Of a stretch of 64,000 nt of DNA, positions 44,180 through 55,640 are shown piece by piece; the stretch's first letter is position 1; each line of letters opens with the position of its first letter. The DNA lies in the NCBI GenBank assembly GCA_022494885.1, contig JAGVSM010002976.1, positions 62,001-126,000 on the forward strand, in the 5' to 3' direction. The notes under the pieces are model-generated. The model searched no databases and was not told the origin of the DNA. It worked only from the letters and a program-made list of their open reading frames with translations. The position numbers and the translations under genes were made by a program. This stretch comes from Micrasema longulum (Eukaryota; Arthropoda; Insecta; Trichoptera; Brachycentridae).

Positions 44180-45345
44180 ATTTTATTTATTTAACTTTTT
44201 GTACATAATGTTATTTGTACATTGGCGGGCTTATTGCCAAATGGCAATTTCTTCCAACTAACATATAAATATAAATAAAATATAAATAAACGTATTTGTT
44301 TATAAATGACCTTAAATAAAAACTATTACTCAATGGGAAAAAGGAAAAAAATGAAAGAAAAAAGGAGGTGAGATTAAGGAAGAGAAAGGAGATGTTTCTT
44401 CAGACGTGATTTAAACAGAGTTTTTTTTTTTTTTTTCACCACAACATGCCAGGAGGCCTAATTACAGTGGTGAATTACATCACAGAGCACCCAGGCTTGA
44501 GAAAAATCACATTTTAATTTTTGTGTTCTCACCGGGAATCGAACCCGGAACCTTCCGTGCGTGAGTCAAGCGTCTTGACTACTACACCACGGAGGCCGCC
44601 GAGATAATGTAGTAACATCTTTGATGGTGGATGGGAGATGATTCCACAGTCGAGCCCCATGAACACTATATGAGTTAGAGAAGAAGGAAGAATTGTGGAT
44701 GGGTATTAAGAGAGTGCCTTGAGAATAAGAACGAAGAGGTTAACCATGAACTGATAAGCGTTGAAATTTTTTACGCAGGTATATAGGAGCGTTAGGACTA
44801 TGAAGTACATTGAACAGAAGTGAGAGGGAGTGATAGTCTCTCCGCTGTCTAATTTTGAGTCATTTCAAGTGCGTACGATAATCAGAAATGTAGTCATATT
44901 TCCTAAGACCAAAAATGTACCTTATGCATGTATTCTGAAGTCGTTCAAGTTTATCGAGTTGCACACAGCTTAAATCAGTCATGGAAACATCAGCGTAATC
45001 TGGGATTGGTAGTAGTAATGCTTGTACAAGAGTGCGTTTAGTATTTTTGCAACCTTCTAAGTGAGTGTAGACTGAAAAAAATTTTGCGGCTTAATTCATT
45101 AGTATGAGCTCGCCAGCATAGATGTTCATCCATTAGTACTCCTAGATTTTTTACGGATTTCCTGTATTGAATATTGGTACCATTGCCATTAAAAGGATTA
45201 AGTGAAGATATATCCAGCTTACTAAGAAATTTTTGACTACCCGCAAACATAATTTGTGTTTTAGATGGGTTTATAAGTAAACCATACTCTTTTACTGGTG
45301 CTCTCAGGCCTGCGATGAAGATATAGTTGTAAATTATCTGCATAG
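44180..45345 (-). mobile_element. LINE-J, best-preserved copy (5'-truncated)
   Basis: Reading the minus strand from 45343: YGLLINPSKTQIMFAGSQKF, LSKLDISSLNPF, then RKSVKNLGVLMDEHLCWRAH and LSRKIFFSLHSLRRLQKY, the region after the palm (NPSKTQ-x-M-x-F...VKNLGV-x-D-x-x-LxW) of a Jockey/CR1-type reverse transcriptase. Past a stop at 45038 come LRKYDYISDYR-like coding, YSVHGARLWNHLPSTIKDVT and TLSLFKSRLKKHLLSLP, then a pyrimidine-rich UTR and the tail GCCATTTGGCAATAAGCCCGCC...GTACAAAAAGTTAAATAAATAAA. The catalytic YADD part is absent. SINE-C interrupts it at 44421-44600, inside the FKSRLKK coding end. Confidence 0.9.
44421..44600 (-). mobile_element. SINE-C, complete tRNA-derived SINE inside LINE-J
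   Basis: The minus strand starts GGCGGCCTCCGTGGTGTAGT with AGTCAAGACGC (A box GTGGTGTAGTAGTC), then GGTTCCGGGTTCGATTCCCGGTGAG (perfect B box GGTTCGATTCC), a short body with GTGATGTAATTCACCACTGTAATTAGGCCTCC and a 16-base poly(A). Both ends are intact and the tail is unbroken, so this insertion is young compared with its host LINE. Only GAG can be seen as a target-site duplication, which is unusually short. It is the only copy of this SINE family in the window. Confidence 0.85.
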
Positions 45346-45929
45346 ATATGATATGAACAATTGAGACATTTTGCTATCGGATTGTTCATGATAATCGGAA
45401 GAGTTCATGATAATATATAAACAATAAAAAACTAAATAAATGAAATACTAATTTAGCATTATAGTTAAGAGAATAAAAAAACGTGGCTGAGGGTAGTTTT
45501 TATAAATTGTAGGTATGTAGTTACTGCAGACATGTAACTAGGGACTAACAGGCTGCTTGCTTATTCCTGGGCCGCGATTATGAACGGATATCTTCATCGG
45601 TATATACTGAAACGGTATAAACTAATATTGTAATAACACCACTGTGGAAAAAATTTATTGACTGTTTTCTCAATTTTCGTTTATATGTATTCTTATTTTT
45701 TTTATAAAATATATGTAAAAACTGTTGTTTTTTTCCCAAATAAAAATAAATAAATGAATAAATATCGATATTTATGTACGAAAGTGTGTATATTTGTATG
45801 AAAATTCAAAATGCCTTCGTCGGTTACCAGTAATTGAACATGTTTAAAAAAAATATTGTAAACATATTCTTTTTTAACACTGAAAACTTAATTTTACTTT
45901 GTAGATAAACTTGAAGATAAATTAAACTT
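45346..45929. other. AT-rich sequence, no gene seen
   Basis: Nothing recognised. Confidence 0.4.
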
Positions 45930-45972
45930 TTCGGTGACTACACATGTAAATTGTACATGTGTAGTCACCGAA
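45930..45972. repeat. Perfect 19-bp stem-loop
   Basis: TTCGGTGACTACACATGTA at 45930-45948 pairs exactly with 45954-45972 around AATTG. The stem is GC-richer than the setting, which stands out. Confidence 0.85.
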
Positions 45973-46079
45973 GGATATTATTAGCCTATTATTCCGTTGT
46001 AAGTGGTTTATAAATAAATATATAATTTTTTTTTAACTTATTTATTACTTGTTATTTATTTATGAGAATTCTTTATTTT

Positions 46080-46150
46080 TGACTTGTCGGGTCAAACCCA
46101 AGACCTCATTCATGGTTATCTCATGCGCTGAGTATGACTACAAAGCAGGT
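46080..46150 (-). mobile_element. SINE-B-like head fragment
   Basis: Minus strand TTTGTAGTCATACTCAGCGCATGAGATAACCATGAATGAGGTCTTGGGTTTGACCC resembles the SINE-B head with a B box one base off consensus (GGGTTTGACCC). Confidence 0.4.
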
Positions 46151-46249
46151 ATAATATTTACATTTAATAATGTAAACATCCCAATTAGTCCCAATTCATC
46201 CCTGCATTTCCAGGGTTGGAAGAGAGAAGGGCTGTACTTTATGTCCAGT

Positions 46250-46450
46250 AATTGAATGCACGCTCACGCCTCGGTCCTAAATCCGGCTAGATAGGACTGG
46301 AGTGGGGGCGCGGGACAAGTACAGGGGGTTGGTAGGGTCAACTATCGAAGATGCCATCTAGTGGTAGAAGGCAAAATCAAAAAAGCTCCGTACCAAAATG
46401 CCTAAATACGAGGTTCTATAGATCCCCAGTGCCAATAAAACAGCTTATAA
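46250..46450. promoter_or_regulatory. GC-richer block with a consensus CTCF-type site
   Basis: The plus strand GCCATCTAGTGG at 46353-46364 is CCACTAGATGGC on the minus strand, which agrees with all twelve positions of CCASYAGRKGGC. It lies in a block of raised GC content (GTGGGGGCGCGGGAC). A single motif match is weak evidence of binding; GCCATCTAGTGG-like text also occurs in some repeats. Confidence 0.3.
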
Positions 46451-47480
46451 TGTTATAAATCGTCCGATCAGTATCCCCGAGTGAAAAACGCTTATTTTTC
46501 TTAAAACAAAATATTAATTATTTATTTTTTGACAATTTCATTTGATTTAAATTTATTGAGACTCAAATCTTTACTCCATGTGACCGAAATCCTGAGTTGA
46601 GATTTAAAAAAAAAAAAATATTGCTTCACAACAATATAATACAAAAGAAATAAGCATATTAAAAATTAACGCTTGGCACATTTATTTTTCATTTTTGATG
46701 AATATTTAATTTACATGAAACAAACCAAATAAAATATTTGAGAAATCATCAAGGAGGATATTATCCTACGTTTACGTATTCAAAGAAATAAATTAATTAA
46801 ATAGCGTAGTTTTGAAATAGGTTTTTTAAAAATCTAGTTTTATCAGCGTTCGAACATATTTTCATGGAACAAAATTTTCACCGTTTTTTATGTCAGAATA
46901 AATAATATGTGCGTTTTTAAGTGGTGCTTTCAAAAATATAATTCTATTAGTGAAAAGCACTTCTACCCTACGTTACAGATAATATTTCATCACCTATTTT
47001 ATCAGCTAAGATGTGAAATGAAATATTTTGAGAAATCATATATTAAATAACATAAATACGATTAAAATAAAATAAATACATAAATAAATAATTAGTTTTA
47101 TACAAATTACTTTTAGATATTTTGTTGGTTTTAATAATGACATTTTTTTACCATTTCTTTATCATATTTGTAAACTGAATAATTTGTTTAATATTGTTCT
47201 TATGAGGATTTCGTAATTGGCCAATTTGTTTGTCGTTGCTTTGTATGAGTTGTTTAATTTTGTATGACCTTATTTGTACAAAAAAACTGCACATTTAATA
47301 TTTGTAGTAAAGCCATTTACAAAACGGGAATAAATAAATCTATTGAGGATGTAAAATGATGAAAAAAATATATATTTGTTCTGAATCGTAAGGTGGTGAG
47401 TGCAAGCCTCTAGGGTTCATATAAAAGGAAAAAAAAACATCTTGTAACAAAAAAATACATCAAATAGTTATTAAATATTA
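46451..47480. other. AT-rich sequence, no gene seen
   Basis: Nothing recognised. Confidence 0.4.
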
Positions 47481-49320
47481 TAAATTTGTAATATTGGATA
47501 AGTTTCACTGGGGAAGGAAAGCAAGATAGCCGGCATCTCTCGCTCAACTTTGGAGTCTGACGTACAAAAGCCTCAGCGATAATCTGATTCTTTGACGGCA
47601 TCAGGTGCTCTCTAGCTTCAGCTACCCGGTGCCTCATTAGTCCAGCAAAACAATGAACTCTTTTTTCTGCAAACATGGATGCACGGAAATATCGATAGTT
47701 CTTTAATATAATACTATGCGCGTCGTCGTACTGCACTCAAAGGCGTTGTATAGAACTTTGTCAGTAATTCATTCATAGTTTGCATATATACAAATTAGTG
47801 CACAAAGAGTTCAACCAAATTATTTTTTCTGTGTGACTGCATTGAAGAAATCTTCTAGCTATCAGACACTACGCTAATACTTCGTCTTTGTCGTTCTACG
47901 TCATAATAATCCGTGAGTCTGCTGAACAACATCGATCTGGATGTTGATCTGTTCCATGTATACAAAGAGGTTTTGCGGAGCAGAATTCTCCTACTATTTT
48001 GACAAGAGTCTCTTTATGATTTTTTTGTTTTTATGTTCTGTAGGTACGTCTTGAATTTTAGTTTGAAATGTACATGTTATTATTGATTTCCCTTCGTGCT
48101 GCTGCGAATATCCTAATCAGTCTTCTGAAGACATCCTGTAGTATTTTCCCTTTTCCCCTGTGATAATCAAATGGAGTTTATTGCTATTATCCATGGCCCT
48201 GTTATAGGCCCTGTCGGATATACAGATTTGGTGGCTTCCAAAAATAATTTCAAGGCTTATAAAAAGTTTTGTAATCATTTCGGCTTGATTGATCATGTCC
48301 AATCAATTTAATTCCCAGTCAGTGAAGAATTCACTTCCCTCTTTTCTTAATCCAACTTTCTTTCAGTATAAAAATGCTAAGGTTACCAGATTACAGAGAG
48401 CTTCAATGGGCAGTTTTTCTTGTTTAGCAATAAGCAACTTTTCCGTGTATGTGGGCACCGCCAAGGAGACTTATGTCCTCAAACACGGTATGCAGTATGT
48501 GGTGGGCAAGCTGTACATGGAATTTTTATTATTTAATTGAATTGAAAAAGTATATCAATAATTGTATGTCCTAGGTATTTGATCCGGTGAGTTGTGTCGA
48601 CTACTGCTCGGATAATTTAAAAAAGAAGTATTTTTTTCGTCACGTTCTTTCTGTTTCGTCGAAATAATACAACTTGTAAAGATTACATAGCAAGAAAAAC
48701 GGCACCGACAACCCAGGATAGGAAAAATAATAATTGTGATTTCACTAAGAAGCGGGGGGCTTGCATATTACACTACGGTGGCCACCAATATGTTTGCATA
48801 AAACACCAATGCAAATGTTTTTTTTTGTTTAACTTTAAATTTGCATTTTTTATGAATAAAAAACGCTCGCCTTCTGAACTTTACTTTGTCAAATATTTTT
48901 TATTTTATTTACTGAGCAACAAAAATAGTTTGCAGAGATGTGTTTTTTTTTGTTGCAAGTCATTTTTTCAATGTTCACTCAGGCTGTCACGGCTAGCGCC
49001 TTATCTCGTAGCGTGCAATCTGCTTAACACTGCTGTTCGGCTTACTTCCTATTCGGTCGTTTCGAAGGCGCTTTCCTGAGGATTTATTCCGGCATGTTCA
49101 GTGTTATCATGGCCGGACGGTGTCCGCACACACGCCCCGCACTGGAATATAAACAAGAAACTCTATTCATTCTTTACTGAAGAAAGTGCACCACTTAATA
49201 CTGCGGTGTTTGCAATTACGTGTTCGATAACAAGCGCTGTCGTGCTGCCTAAGGAGGAACTCGGGAACAAAGAAACAACGAAATTATGGATTGACAAATA
49301 AGAGAATAAGCATTATTAAA
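47481..49320. other. Higher-complexity region of unknown nature
   Basis: Composition is mixed and several frames are open on both strands: minus 47410-47736 (RASMFAEKRVHCFAGLMRHR inside), plus 48289-48540, plus 48825-49079 and plus 49101-49301. None matches a family I can name, and no set joins by clean splice sites. A very decayed autonomous transposon or retroelement is my best guess. It has no second copy in the window. Confidence 0.3.
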
Positions 49321-50685
49321 CTAGAAAATAAACTCCGCACCCTAAAAAATAAACCACAGGAGTCAAATTGAACGAAATGTTCAGGACACAAGATTTTGTG
49401 ACTGCGATTTTCAAAACATAACAACTTTTTGAACTCAAATAAACATAAATCCTAAAATTATTAACTTTAAAAAAAAAGGAAGGAAAAACAATCACCTCCC
49501 AAATAAATTAATGAAAATAACATTCTTATAAATAGAATTCTAGCATATTCAGCCAAGAAAATCAATGCAAAACCCCCTCTTCTATGAAAGTATCTCAAAT
49601 TACTGGTGTTTTTTGCACGAAAACAAAGTGGTATTTGGATTTTTATATCAACTTAGATAAAAAACATTTTTATGACGTGGACTTCGGTGTTGTATTCACG
49701 AATAGAATATTCATAACAATTAAAACAATTAAAACTCTGCCTGTTCGAGGATTACTGTGGCTTTGCATAATTTTAGAACAAATTAATAGTAATACATTCA
49801 AATTTCCTCTCAAACATAACCATTATACGCTTCACGTCTAATGATGATTTGGTAATACCATAAGTATGTAATAAGTATTGTATTAGAACTCTCTCGCCGA
49901 AAGAACTTAAATTTAACTCACATTGTAACAAGAGCAAAATAAGAGAGTGGCTACTCGATCAAAAGTTTAGATATAAATAGTGGCTTATGTGTAAATATTT
50001 TAATTTTTCATATATTTTCTTGTAGGAATTCAAAAAATTAAATTTATTCATTATTATTCGTATAAACAGGTATATATTCTGATCTTTCCGGCTGTTAATT
50101 TATATATGTTATTGATTGTTTTTATAAATGTAGATAATATTATACAAGTTAGTGTAAATATATAATCTCCACCAACAAGCTACAGAAAGTGGCTTGGTGG
50201 GATTTTAGTTTTAGTAAAAATATAACAATTGAAATTTTGAAAACAGTAAAAATGTTTATTGTATTATTCAAATAAAAAAAATAAAAAAATAGCTTATTGC
50301 GATAATTTTTGTGTGTTTAACTTCAAAACGACAAAAAGTGGACTCCCATGTTTTATCCTCTGAGGTTTAGAATTAATCTGCATTTTTCGTTATTAATGTT
50401 TTTCTGTGAAATTATTTTGATAAAACTTGGTACCTAGTAATTTTGATATGAAGTATTAATTTCTTAGTTGTTCATTGAGCATCAAGCGCTTGGCATTTGC
50501 TTAAGCAGGATTCATGAACCACTTTTGAAGATGCCAGGTAGATAATTGCGCAAAATACTTAATCAACAGGTTATAAAACGTTGAACTAACCAAGTAGTTT
50601 AATTGACTCATTGTTTCAAAATTATTATTATAATTAATTAACGGTATTTTCCGTGAATTCGATGTCATTCTTATTTCTAAGATGA
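49321..50685. other. AT-rich sequence, no gene seen
   Basis: An 85-codon plus frame at 49584-49841 has no motif. The rest is A/T-rich. Confidence 0.4.
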
Positions 50686-50689
50686 CCGT

Positions 50690-51115
50690 TAGCTTTTTTC
50701 CAGGGATTAATTTTTATCACCAATACTTTTTCCCCTGTTTATTTATCCGACAGAAGAATGTCTTAAGTGTTCATATCATCTCTATAAAGATGACTCACAA
50801 CTTTATCTTCATTGCCGACCTCAAGAAACCGGTAAAGCAATATGAAACATGGCTTTACACTTGATAGGGTGTCAACGTGAAAAAAGGAGTATGCTTGACT
50901 TATCAACCCATTTAAAATACAAATCATGTTTGCAGGTAGCTAAATATTGCTTAGTAAGTTAGATGTATTTTTTCATATACCCCTTAATGTCCATGGTACC
51001 TATATCCGATTCAGGAAATCTGTGAAAAATCTATGAGTACTGAAGGGTGAATATCTATGCTGGCGTGATCAAACTAATGAATTGACGTATTTAATTAAAT
51101 GATAACATGAGAGGG
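50690..51115 (+). mobile_element. LINE-J palm-region fragment
   Basis: The plus strand encodes a decayed FHIISIKMTHNFIFIADLKK (where intact elements have the LYADD-x-QLY-x-x catalytic block; here the two aspartates survive only in another frame as KDDSQLYLHCRP). Then come LLSKLDVFFHIP, GTYIRFRKSVKNL and GEYLCWRDQTNELT, collinear with 45038-45343. It is truncated at both ends and full of stops. Confidence 0.75.
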
Positions 51116-51452
51116 CAAAAGAGAAAAAAAACCGAATTGAAAATAAGGTGTCCATTAGAGGGTATAATTTGTATTAGTTAGTTATGTAACTTAACTAGTT
51201 ACTTTAAATATATAAAATAGGTGGTCGCAATAAATTTCAAGAATATTGACTATTGACTAAATTTGTATTGCATAAATTTGTTTTTATTTAATACATTAGA
51301 TTCTCATATTATTATCAGAATCCTATATACTTATCAGTAAATTTAAAACACAGTTCGTTTTTACAAGTAATAAATATTTCGTTTTGTTTAAAAATGTAAG
51401 GTAATATAGTAAATGTTATTGAATATTTATATATAACCACTTACTGGCATTT

Positions 51453-51497
51453 AATCCCTACCGGTTTCGCTATGTACCAGTATCTTCGTCAGGAGAC
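51453..51497 (-). ncRNA. Hammerhead ribozyme-like motif (Penelope-type), intact core
   Basis: On the minus strand: GTCTC, CTGACGA, a stem-loop GATACTGGTACATAGC with imperfect stem II, GAAA, CCGG as a minimal stem III, TA at the cleavage position, then GGGAT, which pairs with GTCTC (with G-U wobble). Both invariant boxes (CTGANGA and GAAA) are present, unlike the other copies here. Its surroundings differ from those of 25063 and 60637, so it belongs to another Penelope lineage. Activity is possible but the A at the cleavage position and weak stem II make it uncertain. Confidence 0.65.
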
Positions 51498-51499
51498 CA

Positions 51500-52225
51500 A
51501 TTAAACTAACCTGCTTTCATGGTGTCAAATCAACATGCTGGTTTAATATGTTTGTGCAACCACTATGGTGTATGGTGAAGGTGTATAGTGGGCTTTGTAT
51601 GTTAGTTTGATTGGTGTCCTCGCAAAAAGACGGGTTCGTCTTGAAGTCGATAGTCATGGAAAAGTCAGTAAGTGATTATATAAATATTTTTTAAAACATT
51701 AAGTCAAAGTTTTGACGACAAAGTAGGTGCTTTAAATATTAAAATTTGTTTAAATAATAATTATAAAGACGTTTATATTAAACGAATAAAAAGTTTTTTT
51801 AATAAAACTCAAGTCAAGTAAAACGTTATTAAAATATTATTTTTAATGTTTGCTTAGAGCAAAAGTATCAATTATCACGAAAATCTTTCTTCATTTAAAT
51901 TTTCAGTCTAAAATTTTACTAGAAGTGATAAATTTGTCCATCAATGTCACTCTTAATTATGCTTTAATTCCTCATAAAATTTCTACGAAAAGAACGTGGG
52001 TAGACAGAGAGTCGAGACACTGTTTAAAGCAAATTTAGAATTTCTTAAATACGTCAAGAGTAGGCTCTCAATGTTAATAAAATGAGAAGCGCCCAGAAAA
52101 AAATTGAAGGCATCTCGGGTCTGCAACTGTTTCATGCGTACTGAGGGTTGTGCTTTAAACAACATTAATATGACAATTAGCATAAGCTTCGTAAAATCAA
52201 AATGAATAAACAATATCATAGATTA
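51500..52225. other. AT-rich sequence, no gene seen
   Basis: 51520-51660 includes TGGTGTAT, GTGTATGGTGAAG and GACGGGTTCGTC, probably the rest of the Penelope-type element. The frames at 51850-52219 have no motif. Confidence 0.35.
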
Positions 52226-52295
52226 ACATATTACAACATTTAAGAGAAAGCAATATAGAAGTCTAGACATATACAAGTCTTATGGCCTGTCATTT
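52226..52295. repeat. Repeat family G, end fragment
   Basis: ATTACAACATTTAAGAGAAAGCAATATAGAAGTCTAGACAT and CTTATGGCCTGTCATT match one inverted end of family G. Confidence 0.7.
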
Positions 52296-52839
52296 TTTTT
52301 TTTATTATTTAGGTTTTTTATTTATTTATTTTTTTTTTCATTTTTCTTACAATATACATAGGAGGTAAAAAATAATATTTTTTTTCTTAGTTCATAAATT
52401 TCATAAATAGTACAAGTTTTTGTAAAATTTTAAACATAACTACTTTTACACATCTAGTAAATTTTATCACTGAAACTCTCCAAAAAAAGAGACTAACTCT
52501 TGTGCTTGGAGAGTGACTTACACTGTTTTAGTTGTTTATTTATAAGAGTTTATACAATTTTAATACGAGTACGTGAAAAGAAAAAAAAAACATAGGATAT
52601 ATAAAGCATAAACATAAAACAATAATACATTCATACTTATTAAAATTTAATGTGGTTTTAAATTTAAAATGTAAAGGATAATCAATCGGTCATTAAAAAA
52701 GGAAATAAAAAATATTTTTAAAAAACATAAAAATATTCCTTATTCTTAAAGGGCAACAAAATATATCATAAAAAAAAAGAGTTTATATCTTTAGTTTAAA
52801 TCCATAATGGAAAATGGAAGAGGAAAATTTTTAAAGTTT
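52296..52839. other. T-rich and AT-rich sequence, no gene seen
   Basis: Long T runs at 52290-52345. May include the 3' UTR of the minus-strand LINE that follows. Confidence 0.4.
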
Positions 52840-53300
52840 TGGATCAAAGAATATTATCAGTAAAAAAAAAATCAAAAAACTTTGGTCCTATAAAATATGT
52901 GTATCTCTGTGCTAGCCTCGTTTTACAATGTAGTATTTCTAACACACGATCCTTCTTTGACTGGATCTATTTGAATTACTTGTAAATACATTTTGGTTCT
53001 TAAATATATATTTTAAACATTGGAAACAATATTTGTCTTATATCTTAAAGTTTAGCTTCTTGGAACAATTGGAAAGAGGAAATAGTACGATTTTTGTGAA
53101 GCTTTATTTTTAAGATCAATTTTTGAACAGTTTCTAATGGTTTAATATGGTTGTTATAACCTCTCCCCCATCCAATTATTCCATAGGAAAGCGATGACTG
53201 TACAAGTGCATAATATAACATTTTAATAGTATTTAGTTGGGCGTAAATTCTTAACCGTTTCAACACATAGATTAAATATCTCAGTTTATTAATAATTATT
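52840..53300 (-). mobile_element. LINE reverse transcriptase C-terminal fragment (Jockey/Kiri-like)
   Basis: The minus strand encodes LKRLRIYAQLNTIKMLYYAL, then VQSSLSYGIIGWGRGYNNHI and LETVQKLILKI, the same block as at 3650-4153 but from a distinct element. Downstream, after stops, LAQRYTYFIGPKFF resembles the R-SF-x-F-x-GPK-x-FN block. Truncated and non-functional. Confidence 0.88.
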
Positions 53301-53344
53301 TAAAGATAATTACTCCATTTAAGTTGACAGTAAATGATTACTCC

Positions 53345-53735
53345 TGAAGTGGCCACTTTCCACACTGTGCAACATTCACTATTCTGCCTATATTTGAACT
53401 TCTATATTCTTTTCATTCTTCCATCTATTGATGTTTGTGAAGTAAAAGAGCTGAAACCTTTATTGATGCGTTCAATATTTATCTGATTGAATTATTTCAC
53501 TCACATACTAGGCAACGCCTGAAAACATTTTTCTATTCTTGTACTTCTTCTTGGATCAGGTGGATTCATCGACAATGTTTTGAGTTTGTCTAAATTTTTG
53601 TAGACAAGAACTGGATTCAACCCCTTCGGGAGCTGTCAATATTAATATATTACAACAGAGATAGAGAACATTTAAGAGAAAGCAATATGGAAGTCTAGGC
53701 ATCTACAGAGCTTATGACCTGTCATTGGCTGGTCA
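53345..53735 (-). repeat. Repeat family G, one full unit
   Basis: Reverse orientation: AGTGGCCACTTTCCACACTGTGCAACATTCACTATTCTGCC at the start, then all internal blocks in mirror order (CTTCCATCTATTGATG, GCAACGCCTGAAAAC, TGGATCAGGTGGATTC, TTTGAGTTTGTC, CCCCTTCGGGAGC), and TATTACAACAGAGATAGAGAAC...CCTGTCATTGGCTGG at the end. The unit runs 385 bp between equivalent points. Confidence 0.85.
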
Positions 53736-54735
53736 AGCGGAGATTAATGATGAATCTATCAAACAAACGATTATATTTGCAAAACTTAGCATGCTACTTT
53801 AAAAAAAATAAAAAAATGGCAATAATTTTTATTACCACTGCGCACAGTCAGTATAGTAAACATAGGGCTGTGTACAAGCATAGAAGGGTGGGTTTTCCTT
53901 GTTACCGTTACCCCAGAGGCAAACACCGTTTGCGGCAGACGTTTGCCGTTAATAAAATATTATACGGCCATTGTCATTCCGTAGATACGCTCGCTTAAAA
54001 CACTACTTGACAGTTTTATAGCACAAAAATAGAATGCGAAAGTGAAGATGCAAATGACTACGAAGCGAGATTTTTATACGCCCATAAAGGTAAACAATAC
54101 TTGAATGAGTACAATTATATATAACTCATATTTGAACTCAGAGGATATATGTGGAAGAGAAGTTTGAAGAATATGAACATAGTTTTTCTGTCACTCTCTC
54201 ATAGATCCATTCCCGATACTGAACGATAAAGACAATTGCACATCGGATAATTAGTAATTTAGCATCGACTACCCTTCTTTATTTTTTCTCAGGATTGTTC
54301 TTGGAGCTTTGTTTTGTAATATATGGTGAATTTGTTTCAAATTCGTCGTGGTTTGAAAGGATAATGTGCTGCTGCGGTGATTGGTGTGTGGCTCAGTGAT
54401 TGTGTTGTAGGTGATTTTACATGAACCCGTATCAACAAATCTTCTGGTTCATCCCAAAAATTGAAATTGAAAATGTTATTTTCTCTGCAAAATTTGTATA
54501 TATTTTAATGATTTTGAGATGTAAAATAATATTAAGACATTCATGTATTATGTTTGTTCTTTATTAAGACTAAATAAATAAAAAATGAGTTCAAATAAAT
54601 TTTATGAATCTCGGCAATAAAAAAAAGTAAAGCTCACAGCGCGCATTCGGTGGGAAGAATCGTCATGAAATATAATTTCCGGAATATGGTCTGTTGGAGT
54701 CCCGATCGTTAGCAAAATACTGATTTTATTGTTGA
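53736..54735. other. No gene identified
   Basis: 53870-53960 has an imperfect repeat of GCAAACACCGTTTGCGG and GACGTTTGCCGTT. The 94-codon plus frame at 53714-53998 begins inside family G and has no known motif. Confidence 0.35.
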
Positions 54736-54739
54736 GAAC

Positions 54740-54865
54740 CACGGTGCGCGAATCTGAATTGGAAGCACGGGAGCTGGCAGCCGACAGAGACGTCCTAAGG
54801 TGCTTCGTGGACACCATATCTGCTAACTAGGGAGCAGACATTGATGATGGTGATGATGAATTTTT
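54740..54865 (+). mobile_element. LINE-R C-terminal fragment
   Basis: GCACGGGAGCTGGCAGCCGACAGAGACGTCCTAAGGTGCTTCGTGGACACCATATCTGCTAACTAG encodes ARELAADRDVLRCFVDTISA plus N and a stop. This matches the LINE-R ending at 17690-17753, including the TGATGATGGTGATGATGA tail typical of RTE-type 3' ends. Confidence 0.8.
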
Positions 54866-55099
54866 TAGCAACCCTTTTGGATAAAGGGTTACGATCTGAT
54901 ATACTGCGACTGACAACTCAGGTCTAGGCAAAAGTTTAATATATTTAAATTTAGGAGGATTTGACGCGCGTCAAACTTCCCCCAAGCCGCCATATAAAAC
55001 GAGCGCGTAATGCGAAGATATAAAGCATCCCTTTTAATTATTTTTAATTATCCCTGCACCCGTAACTTCCTTAGACCGAATTGTGTAAAAATTAGTCAA
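54866..55099. other. No feature recognised
   Basis: Mixed sequence without repeat or frame of note. Confidence 0.3.
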
Positions 55100-55510
55100 C
55101 CCCCTTAAAAATTTACTTTGCTTTGTGTAGTAAAGAGGATGACATGTACAGTGGATACAAAAACCGAGCAACGATAGGTCATACGCCGTGTGGCTAGATT
55201 TCCGTATCCCCTTCTCAAAAATATTCTGAGAAAATAAAAAAAAATAGAAAAAAACAAATTTCTTCTTCTTTCAGTTTTTTCATTTGTACTTTTGCGAAGT
55301 TAGAAAATTAACCCCATTAAAAAATTAACTTTTCTTTGTGTAGTAAAGAGGATGACACCAGGCAATGAATGGTCATATGCCGTGTAAATGGCTAGATTTC
55401 CGTATCCTCTTCTCAAAAATGTTTTAAGAAAATTAAAAAAATAATAAACATAAATAATACGAAATTCTTCTTTCAGTTTTTTCATTTGTATTTTTATGAA
55501 GTAAGAAAGC
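55100..55510. repeat. Tandem duplication, unit 213 bp, family G-related
   Basis: TAAAGAGGATGACA at 55131 recurs at 55344, 213 bp later, and both units continue through GGTCATACGCCGTGT (ATATGCCGTGT), GGCTAGATTTCCGTATCC, CTTCTCAAAAAT and TTCTTTCAGTTTTTTCATTTGTA. The GGTCATACGCC...CTTCTC block is the family G hallmark. The units differ at many positions, so the duplication is old. Confidence 0.8.
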
Positions 55511-55544
55511 TGAAACTTTTATTGATGCGGGTGAGATTAATTTG

Positions 55545-55640
55545 TACCTCTAACTTTAACCAGCCAATGACAGGTCATACGCCCGGAAAATGTCTAGACT
55601 TCCATACTCCCTTTTCCTAGATGTTCTTCATCTCTGTTGT
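55545..55640 (+). repeat. Repeat family G, end fragment
   Basis: AACTTTAACCAGCCAATGACAGGTCATACGCCCGG, then GTCTAGACTTCCATACTCCCTTTTCC and CATCTCTGTTGTA. Confidence 0.8.

Noticed and set aside
47410..47736. 108-codon minus frame, possible gene
   Set aside because: The last third translates simple A/T-rich sequence and no acceptor or donor fits; kept only as part of the unidentified region.
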